DNA from: Pseudaminobacter soli (ex Zhang et al. 2022)
GTDB lineage: Bacteria > Pseudomonadota > Alphaproteobacteria > Rhizobiales > Rhizobiaceae
Reading direction: 5' to 3'
Assembly (NCBI RefSeq): GCF_014595955.1
Contig: NZ_JABVCF010000007.1
Span: 1-64,000 of the forward strand
Length of the DNA: 64,000 nt
Shown here: positions 35,670 to 42,180 of the stretch, one piece after another
Position numbering within the stretch: the first letter of the stretch is position 1
Layout: every line of letters starts with the position of its first letter
Notes under the pieces: generated by a model
The model's input: only the letters and a program-made list of their open reading frames with translations
What the model was told of the DNA's origin: nothing
The model's database searches: none
Made by a program: the position numbers and the translations under genes

Positions 35670-36830
35670 ATGATCACCATGACAAGGCGGAGCGCGCTTG
35701 GCGCAGCTGCGGCGGGAGCCGGCGGCGTGCTTGCCGCGGCCGCGGCGGGAGAACCCGCGCAGGCACAGGCGCCCGCCCCTGCCAAAACCCCACTCACCCA
35801 GGCCGACGAACTACCGACCTTCCGCTTCCCGCTCGGTGAGCAGAAGCCGGTCACGCATGACGGCGGCTATTTCCGCGAGGCCTCGGTGCTGGAGTTCCCC
35901 GCCTCGGAGAACATCGCCGGCGTGCTGGTCAATCTGGCGCCCGGCGGCATCCGCGAGTTGCACTGGCACGCCAACGCGGCCGAATGGGCCTATGTCATCG
36001 GCGGCCACTGCCGGGTCACCGCCTCCGATCCGGCCGGCCACTGCGAGGTGCTGGATTTTGCCGCCGGCGACGTCTGGTATTTTCCGCGCGGCCATGGGCA
36101 TTGCATCCAGGCCTACGGCGACGGCGAATGCCAGTTCATAGAGGTGTTCGACAACGGCCATTTCTCCGGCTTTTCCACCTTCAGCAGCACCGACTGGTTC
36201 GCCCACACGCCGCCGGAAATCCTGGCCAAGAACTTTGGCGTGCCGGCATCGATTTTCGAAAACTTTCCCAAGCAGGAAGTTTTTATCGGCAAGGGGACGG
36301 AGCCGGGCCCGCTGCCCGTCGACCCGCCCTTCGGCTCGCAGGCGAGCGGACCCCTCACGCACCGCTACCGCCTGGAGGCGCAGCAGCCCCAAACCTTCGC
36401 CGGCGGAGCGATCAATCTCGCCTCGGCGACCGAGTTCCCGCTCTCGGCCAACATGACCGGCGCGGTCATGCGGCTGAAACCCGGGGCCCTGCGCGAGATG
36501 CACTGGCACCCGAATGCCGACGAGTGGCAGTATTATCTAAAAGGCCGCGCGCGCATGTCGGTGTTCGGCGCAAAAGGCCGCAACCGCACCTTCGACTACG
36601 GGCCCGGCGACGTCGGCTATGTCCCGCTCGGCTACGGCCACTACATCGAGAACGTCGGCGAGGAAGACGTCGTACTCGTCCTGGTGCTCAACAGCGGCAC
36701 CTACCAGGAGATTTCCGCCACCGCCTGGCTCGCCGGCAACCCGCCCGAACTTTTGGCCGCGAACTTCGGCGTCCCGGCCTCCGTCTTCGCGCAGTTCCCG
36801 AAAAAGAGCGCGTTCATCACGGCAGGTTGA
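35670..36830 (+). CDS. Tat-exported bicupin, oxalate decarboxylase-like
   Basis: A 386-aa two-cupin protein of the oxalate decarboxylase family. A Tat-type signal (TRRSALGAAAAG, residues 5-16) predicts export after folding. Cupin 1 shows HWHANAAEW with WYFPRGHGH, cupin 2 HWHPNADEWQYYL with VGYVPLGYGHYIEN, so both Mn sites look intact. The lid that carries the proton-donor glutamate in B. subtilis OxdC (SENST) reads SGFST here, so true oxalate decarboxylase activity is doubtful; an oxidase or other activity is possible. It is monocistronic and flanked by repeats. Confidence 0.85.
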   Translation: MITMTRRSALGAAAAGAGGVLAAAAAGEPAQAQAPAPAKTPLTQADELPTFRFPLGEQKPVTHDGGYFREASVLEFPASENIAGVLVNLAPGGIRELHWHANAAEWAYVIGGHCRVTASDPAGHCEVLDFAAGDVWYFPRGHGHCIQAYGDGECQFIEVFDNGHFSGFSTFSSTDWFAHTPPEILAKNFGVPASIFENFPKQEVFIGKGTEPGPLPVDPPFGSQASGPLTHRYRLEAQQPQTFAGGAINLASATEFPLSANMTGAVMRLKPGALREMHWHPNADEWQYYLKGRARMSVFGAKGRNRTFDYGPGDVGYVPLGYGHYIENVGEEDVVLVLVLNSGTYQEISATAWLAGNPPELLAANFGVPASVFAQFPKKSAFITAG

Positions 36831-36869
36831 TGCTGGCTCCCTTCCTCTTGAGGGGGGTGGCGCTTCGCG

Positions 36870-37165
36870 ACAGGCGCGGCGCTCCAGTAGCCCTCATGGT
36901 GAGCTTGTCGGACCCCGGGCGCTTGGCGCTTCTCAAGGCGAACCCAAATCCCCTCCTTCGACAGGCTCATGGTTCGACAGGCTCATGGTTCGACAGGCTC
37001 ACCATGAGGGCGTTTGGGTTTCGCCTGCGCCAGTTCTGGAGCGTTGACGCGCTTGGGCGTTCACATTGGCCAGCACCAGTTCGCTTATGAAGCGCGCGGC
37101 GCTTCAGCATCCCTCATGGTGAGCCTGTCGAACCATGGGCCTGTCGAGCGAGCACTTGGCACCGT
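36870..37165. repeat. Composite palindromic repeat, copy 3, with a 16-bp tandem triplication
   Basis: The same modules as copy 2 are present. At 36957-37004 the unit TTCGACAGGCTCATGG is repeated three times, the last copy ending CACCA. The GIY-YIG gene's stop codon abuts the end of this element. No other gene is seen in the gap. Confidence 0.85.
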
Positions 37166-37489
37166 CTACCCCTCCAGCGGCGGCCACTTCCTGACGTAGG
37201 GCACATTCTGCCGGTTGCGCGCCAGTTCCGGCAGGCGTTCATACTGCAGTGCGATCAGCGCCTCCTTCTTGGCGCGGCTCCAGGCCTTGATCTGCCGCTC
37301 GCGCTCGATCGCCTCGGTGATGCGGTCATAGGTTTCGGTGAACACCAGCACCACTGGCCGCCGCTTGCGCGTATAGCCGTCATGGACACCGGCATTGTGC
37401 TCCCACACGCGCGCCTCGACCTCCTGCTTCGTGAGGCCGGTGTAATACGACCCGTCGGAGCAGCGGACGATGTAGACGGTGACTTCCAT
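37166..37489 (-). CDS. GIY-YIG nuclease family protein
   Basis: A 107-aa single-domain protein of the UPF0213/YhbQ-like GIY-YIG family. The motif reads VYIVRCSDGSYYTGLT, with the usual following arginine region EARVWEHNAG and the segment ERERQIKAWSRAKKEALI. The ATG at 37489 follows GGGAGGGG and starts the conserved sequence; a longer frame from 37540 runs into the repeat. It is fully surrounded by repeat copies 3 and 4. These small nucleases are sometimes mobile or repeat-associated, but the role is unknown. Confidence 0.88.
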   Translation of the reverse strand: MEVTVYIVRCSDGSYYTGLTKQEVEARVWEHNAGVHDGYTRKRRPVVLVFTETYDRITEAIERERQIKAWSRAKKEALIALQYERLPELARNRQNVPYVRKWPPLEG

Positions 37490-37514
37490 GCACCCCTCCC
37501 TTGCCGAGCCCTCG

Positions 37515-37740
37515 CCCATAGCGAACCCCAAATCCCTCATGGTTCGACAGGCTCACCATGAGGGATTTGGGTTTCGCCTGCGCCAGTTCTGCAGCGTTTG
37601 CGCGCTTGGGCCTTCGCGTTGGCCAGCACCAGCTCGCTCATGAAGCACGCGGCGCCCCGGTAGCCCTCATGAAGCACGCGGCATCCCAGTAGCCCTCATG
37701 GTGAGCCTGTCGAACCACGGGCGCTTGGCACCAGCAGCCT
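37515..37740. repeat. Composite palindromic repeat, copy 4
   Basis: AACCCCAAATCCCTCATGG and CCATGAGGGATTTGGGTTT form a long stem around TTCGACAGGCTCA. A partly duplicated GTAGCCCTCATGAAGCACGC follows, then CCCTCATGGTGAGCCTGTCG and GGGCGCTTGGCACCAGCAG. Confidence 0.85.
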
Positions 37741-37752
37741 CAAACGCCCCCC

Positions 37753-38196
37753 TCATTCCACCCAAAAATCCACCGTCTCCATCACCTCGCCGCCAACGAT
37801 CAGCTGCACCTAGCAGTTGCCAACCGGCCGGCCATTGTCGGGACGGCTCAGCGAAGCATCGACATGGTTGTCGCCGACGTCGAAGCTGACCTCGTCGATC
37901 TTGTAGTTGGGCGGCGCCACGCCGCCCGTGTCGAGCGCGAACCTGGCGACCGTCAATTTCGAGCCCGACGCCACCTCGTTGGTGATGGTCGCCGACAGGT
38001 AGATTTTTGGCATGTCGGTGGCAAAACCGTCCTGGCCTTCCTCGGCGTCCTCGGTGGCCGAGAGGATGATGTCCTCGAACCCCTCCGCCTGGGCGCTCGC
38101 CAGAGCCGCAAGCATGCCGATCCCAAAAACGGCCGGCCGAATGAAACTGCGTATGTATTCCCCTCGAATGAAAAACCGCCTCCGCGCCGCAACCAT
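37753..38196 (-). pseudogene. Small secreted protein interrupted by an in-frame amber codon
   Basis: The frame from ATG 38196 encodes a signal-like segment (PAVFGIGMLAALASAQA) and a beta-rich mature region (ATITNEVASGSKLTVARFAL). A TAG codon at 37810-37812 stops it after GRPVGNC. In the same frame a further 18 residues, VQLIVGGEVMETVDFWVE, run to a TGA at 37753. That tail looks like the natural C-terminus, so the amber codon is probably a recent mutation, or less likely a suppressed codon. The true start is uncertain, since the first 15 residues look non-native. I do not recognise the family. Confidence 0.6.
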
Positions 38197-38221
38197 AGTT
38201 GGGGAGTGGCGCGATCCCCTC

Positions 38222-38275
38222 AGTAGCCCTCATGGTGAGCCTGTCGAACCACGGGCGCTTGGCACCAGCAGGGAG
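38222..38275. repeat. Composite palindromic repeat, partial copy 5
   Basis: Only the second module is present (AGTAGCCCTCATGGTGAGCC, then GGGCGCTTGGCACCAGCAGG). It marks the left border of the AT-richer SIR2-STAND island. The bases between it and 38456 contain no convincing gene. Confidence 0.8.
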
Positions 38276-38456
38276 ATAATTGGGACCACGCGATCCCACT
38301 TCTTCTGCGAATCGCCCAGTCGGTCCGCACTGCTTGAGCTAAGCTGCCCAGATAACCAGGCGTCTAAGCCTACGGTTGTTATACTCCTTTCCCTTCTTTC
38401 CAGACTTGCAGTCAACAAACACTCTGTGGCAGCTTTCACAGGAGGGGGCCTGTCCA

Positions 38457-39056
38457 ATGCATGATGAAGCAGCGGCAACTTTGCCGGAAAAGTTGATCGA
38501 GGATCTCGAGAAAGGCAAGGTTGTCTTGGTGACTGGCACCGGCATGTCTGTCGGTGCGCGAAACAGATACGGTAACGATATAGTCAGCACCGTACAGCTG
38601 TCTAAGCTGTTGGCCGAAACCGCAGGCTTCACGTATTCAGGCGAAGAGCTTAAGCGCGTAATGAATGCTGCGCGACCTCGGATCGGAGACATTCGCCTTT
38701 CTGAAATCTTTCGTGACAATTTCACGAACTGCCTTCCGTCTCCTCCCCTAGAAACCGCCCTGCGATTCACCTGGAAGCGCCTTTATACGTTCAACGTTGA
38801 CGACACTGTACAAAACGTCCCGCTAAAGCAGCGCCGGCAGTTTCTCTCATTCTTTAACGGCTTGAGCTCAAGGCGAGAAGAATGGAAGAGCTTCACCGAT
38901 CTCCAAGTCATCTATCTCCATGGCCAAGCTGACAGGCTCGAAGACGGGATAGTATTCTCTGAACGAGATTACGCGGAGAACGCTGCGTTCGGTAAACCGT
39001 GGTACGACCGTTTGGGTGAAGACTTAGCGGTTTTTCTGGTGAAGCCTACATGGTGA
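38457..39056 (+). CDS. SIR2-domain N-terminal part of a split SIR2-STAND defence protein
   Basis: A 199-aa protein forming most of a SIR2 (NADase-type) domain. The NAD-binding loop is VLVTGTGMSVGAR (residues 23-35), the conserved TFNVDD is at 111-116, and the catalytic histidine is in YLHG (His155). It ends abruptly at EDLAVFLVKPTW, before the last Rossmann elements and the C-terminal part expected for the domain. Those continue in the next frame, which starts seven bases before this stop. The ATG at 38457 is preceded by GGAGG at about 11 bases. Base composition is clearly AT-richer than the flanking core genes. In known SIR2-STAND systems the SIR2 domain depletes NAD+ on phage infection; that role is inferred. 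Confidence 0.8.
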   Translation: MHDEAAATLPEKLIEDLEKGKVVLVTGTGMSVGARNRYGNDIVSTVQLSKLLAETAGFTYSGEELKRVMNAARPRIGDIRLSEIFRDNFTNCLPSPPLETALRFTWKRLYTFNVDDTVQNVPLKQRRQFLSFFNGLSSRREEWKSFTDLQVIYLHGQADRLEDGIVFSERDYAENAAFGKPWYDRLGEDLAVFLVKPTW

Positions 39057-40972
39057 CTCCAACAGCCCTCTCGGAGATTGATCGCGAGTCATTGGCTCAA
39101 GAGCAAATTCGGCACATACGGCTAACAGCGGCAGATTTCTTCCGCATTCTCTTAGCTCGCTTTGGGAATGGTATTGGTCCCGAGGATATCCTTAAAGCTA
39201 CCTCTTTGCCGTCGGACGGATCACGCACGATCGCTGACCTTGAACGTCTTACGAGTTTCGCCCCGATAAATATTGAAGCTATAAGCAAGTTCGTAGCAGC
39301 CCATGAGATCGATTCGGCCCGCTATCGTTCACTTTTTTACGAAGGGTTCGGGCCAAACTGGTCCGTAATTCTGAGGCGCGAAATTGCTGAGCTCGACTCC
39401 TACCAAGTGTTGGAGCCGGTTATAACTAAGGACATTCAACGCCAGCCCGTCATTGTCATATCGGGCGAGGCGGGATGCGGGAAATCCACGTTCGTTTTGT
39501 GGAGTGCCTTGCGCCTGTCGCAGAAACATTCAATCCCCGTCTACCAATACTTACCCAAGCAAGTGTCCTTCCTTGACGCATTTGGAGCGCTCGCGCGTTA
39601 CATTGGCGATAGGGATGCAGTGGTCGTTGTGGACGACCTCTACTTGTACGCTAAGGAGGTGCGAGAAATCGTAATGGATCCCCGGTTTCGCAGGATCCAC
39701 ATCTTAACGACAGCGCGATCCGGCGAATGGGCATCGCGAATTGGGTTTGACATGGAGGATCGGGTTCGGCGCCTCGATATGCCTCGATTCTCGCACCGGG
39801 ATGTCGACAAGCTTATCGTTAAAATCGACAACTTCTATCCTGCACCTAGATTCAGTCGGCTCCCGCTGGAGGAGAAGAGAGAGCGTTTCAAACGCAGCAA
39901 AGAGCAACTGCTGATCGCCCTCAAGGAGGCTACTTATGGGGCGGGATTCGATCAGATAATCGAAGATGAGTTAGGCCGGATTGAGGACACAGCCGCGCGG
40001 CACGTTTTGGTTGTTGCGTCTATATGCACCTTGCCGAGGACAGGGGTCAGCTTTGCGGCAGCCACAAGCGTGTTTAAGCATTCCGCGAGTACGAGCTCAC
40101 TTACGGATGGTCTACGCCGGTTAAGTGGGATCGTTGAGGTCGACAACAATGGAAGGCTACGGGCTAGGCACGAGCTATATGCTAGACACGCGATAGAAAG
40201 CTACGTTGGTTTACATGAGTACGAGGACGCACTCGTCTCGTTGATATCATACTTCTCTAAGTTCAAAATGCCCGTCATAAAATCTGTAAGCCAGGTAGAC
40301 GGGAGATTGTTCAAGTTTTTGTTAAACAATCGGAACGTCTATGATGCGTATGATCGCCATGGAGCACTTGATCGCGCCCCAAAGCTATACGAAAGGTTCG
40401 AGGTTGCACTTCAGCAGGATGGCCATTTCTGGCTGCAGTACGCACTGCTGCTTAGGCGTTTAAGGAAGCAGAAACTAGCGTTGCGCATGCTTGAGCGCTC
40501 GCTTGAGGCGTATCCGCAGAATCCTTTTGCCGTCCACGCACTCGCGCAGCAGAAACTAATCGTCGCGACTTTTTCGGAGAAGTTCGGCTTGGCCGAGCAA
40601 AAAATGACATCGGAGAGTGTTGAGGCGCTACTGTCAATGCATTCTAGTAACATGTTCGACAAGTCGGTGCAATTCGATGAATATCCGATCGTCACATTAG
40701 CATACTGGCACGTTAATCTGCTAGTTAAGCATGGACGGCGCGAGGACGCAGTCCGGGAGGCTAAAACATATTTTGCAATGCTTGACCATATTTCTTCGCC
40801 GGTCAGCGATCTGAAGGGTGTGAAGTCCGATCTTATGCTTCTAGTTACCAATGGCAAATGGGTTCGGCTGCAACTTCGGTTGGGCTCTGTCGCCATGGAG
40901 AAGGTACCCGGACTTGGGCGAGACTTTCCCAAACCAACCGCTCGACGCGCTACCCTGCAAACTATGCGCTAA
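39050..40972 (+). CDS. STAND-type P-loop NTPase with helical-repeat C-terminus (second part of the split defence protein)
   Basis: A 640-aa protein. Residues 1-34 (MVTPTALSEIDRESLAQEQI and on to FFRIL) look like the C-terminal end of a SIR2 domain, not a natural N-terminus. The NTPase core has Walker A GEAGCGKS (139-146), Walker B VVVVDD (191-196) and a sensor region ILTTARSGEW. The C-terminal half (about 390-640) is helical with TPR-like segments (WLQYALLLRRLRKQKLALRML), suiting a ligand sensor. Layout and order match SIR2-STAND anti-phage proteins such as AVAST type 5. The 7-base overlap with the upstream ORF could allow coupled translation. A single ancestral gene broken by a frameshift or small deletion is the other reading. 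Confidence 0.78.
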   Translation: MVTPTALSEIDRESLAQEQIRHIRLTAADFFRILLARFGNGIGPEDILKATSLPSDGSRTIADLERLTSFAPINIEAISKFVAAHEIDSARYRSLFYEGFGPNWSVILRREIAELDSYQVLEPVITKDIQRQPVIVISGEAGCGKSTFVLWSALRLSQKHSIPVYQYLPKQVSFLDAFGALARYIGDRDAVVVVDDLYLYAKEVREIVMDPRFRRIHILTTARSGEWASRIGFDMEDRVRRLDMPRFSHRDVDKLIVKIDNFYPAPRFSRLPLEEKRERFKRSKEQLLIALKEATYGAGFDQIIEDELGRIEDTAARHVLVVASICTLPRTGVSFAAATSVFKHSASTSSLTDGLRRLSGIVEVDNNGRLRARHELYARHAIESYVGLHEYEDALVSLISYFSKFKMPVIKSVSQVDGRLFKFLLNNRNVYDAYDRHGALDRAPKLYERFEVALQQDGHFWLQYALLLRRLRKQKLALRMLERSLEAYPQNPFAVHALAQQKLIVATFSEKFGLAEQKMTSESVEALLSMHSSNMFDKSVQFDEYPIVTLAYWHVNLLVKHGRREDAVREAKTYFAMLDHISSPVSDLKGVKSDLMLLVTNGKWVRLQLRLGSVAMEKVPGLGRDFPKPTARRATLQTMR

Positions 40973-41407
40973 GATCTTTGGACTGACTCTCTCGGAAGTT
41001 GAGGTGGCTGTCCCGTCCGGACATGCAAAAGGGAGTAATTTTTCCGGAGAAGGAGGGAACTGATTCATTCCGGCGTAAGAAGTGCAACCCATTCAGCACT
41101 CTGGGATCGCATGCTAGGCCTTCGCAGACGGCGATCTTATCCCCTCCCTCTCCGCCTTCTCCCATAATCCCCTCGCTTCTCCCGCGGGAACGCCGGTCGC
41201 GACGGCGCAAGGTGGGGAGAGGACGGCGCCTCCGTCGGCGGGCTAACGTGGCCAGCCGCCCGGGGAGGCCGGGTCCGAAGGTTCCTCCCCCGGCACTACG
41301 GCCGGGGCGCGCCGGACGGGCGCTTGAAGCCGGGCCAGTTTTGGCGGGAAACCGCCAGAGCCGGAGCAAGGTGAAGCGGAACTGGACTCGGCCAAAAAAA
41401 CGCCGGA
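40973..41407. other. Intergenic stretch, right border of the island
   Basis: Composition changes from AT-richer to very GC-rich within about 150 bases. A pyrimidine-rich run (about 41120-41180) and CCGGACGGGCGC-type repeats are present. No gene, tRNA or attachment site could be recognised. Confidence 0.4.
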
Positions 41408-41462
41408 CGGGCGGCCGCGAGGTCGCGCAACCATAAAGGATGAGCGACCTCGCGGCCGCCCG
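41408..41462. promoter_or_regulatory. Perfect 19-bp inverted repeat around a possible start codon
   Basis: CGGGCGGCCGCGAGGTCGC (41408-41426) and its exact complement (41444-41462) enclose a 17-base loop. The loop contains AAAGGATGAG, that is, an SD-like sequence and an ATG at 41440 in frame with the downstream gene. In RNA this would be an extremely stable hairpin. It may be a terminator-like barrier, a protein-binding site or a translation control element. Confidence 0.6.
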
Positions 41463-41514
41463 CCTTCCCAAAAGAATTCCAAAACTCGGCCGGAGGACGC
41501 GAGAACGACACCCC

Positions 41515-42108
41515 ATGCCAAGACGCAGCAGGAAGAAGACGGCGATCGTCAACACGGCACCGGTGATCCCCGAGGAGGACTTTTCGGGCATGACGCCGTC
41601 GCAGCGCAGGCTGCATGAGCGGCTCGCCGAATACGAGCCGCGCCCGAGCACCCTGCCGGAGGGCGTGACCGAGGAGGAATTCTGGACGCCGGAGCCCTAT
41701 GAGCCGACCGACTGGTCGAACCCGCTCATTACCGACGAGTACGAGCATTTCGAGCTGCCGGCGGATTGCCCGCGCTTCCGCGTCCTGCATCACGCCCGCG
41801 CCGAATGGAAGACCGACGCGCAGCATGCCGTCGATCGCTACGATGCCGAGTGCTACTATTTCGGGCTGTCGATCTCGCTGTGGATCGCGCAGTGGGCCGC
41901 CACCTATGTCGGCCTCTACAACAGCTGCCCGCTAAAAGCCTGCCGGCGCGCGAAACAATGCGTCTCGCGCCGGGCCGAGGACGACTGGACGGTGTATCCG
42001 GGTCCGTGGATGCCGCCCTGCTGCAACAATCACGAGCGCACCGAGCTGATCCGCTACATGGTGCTGATCAAGCTGGAGCAGGAGGAGGAGCTTCAGGCGG
42101 GGCGATAG
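41515..42108 (+). CDS. Hypothetical protein, conserved-looking, 197 aa
   Basis: A 197-aa soluble protein from ATG 41515; an ATG at 41440 in the hairpin loop would add 25 basic residues. The N-terminus is basic (MPRRSRKKTAIV), the middle is acidic and Pro-rich, and the C-terminal half has several Trp and Cys residues (LYNSCPLKACRRAKQC, WMPPCCNNHERTELIRYM). The cysteines could bind metal. I do not recognise the family. It lies 72 bases before glnD on the same strand. Codon use is like the core genes. Confidence 0.65.
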   Translation: MPRRSRKKTAIVNTAPVIPEEDFSGMTPSQRRLHERLAEYEPRPSTLPEGVTEEEFWTPEPYEPTDWSNPLITDEYEHFELPADCPRFRVLHHARAEWKTDAQHAVDRYDAECYYFGLSISLWIAQWAATYVGLYNSCPLKACRRAKQCVSRRAEDDWTVYPGPWMPPCCNNHERTELIRYMVLIKLEQEEELQAGR

Positions 42109-42180
42109 CGCGCCAAAAGGACCCCTGCCCAGGAGGCGATAAAAGGTCTATAGACCCGCGTTCCTTAGCCCGCGGGTTCT

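Noticed and set aside
37810-37812. Selenocysteine or pyrrolysine at the stop in the small secreted gene
   Set aside because: The codon is TAG, not TGA, so the tRNA-Sec in this window cannot read it, and no pyl genes are seen.
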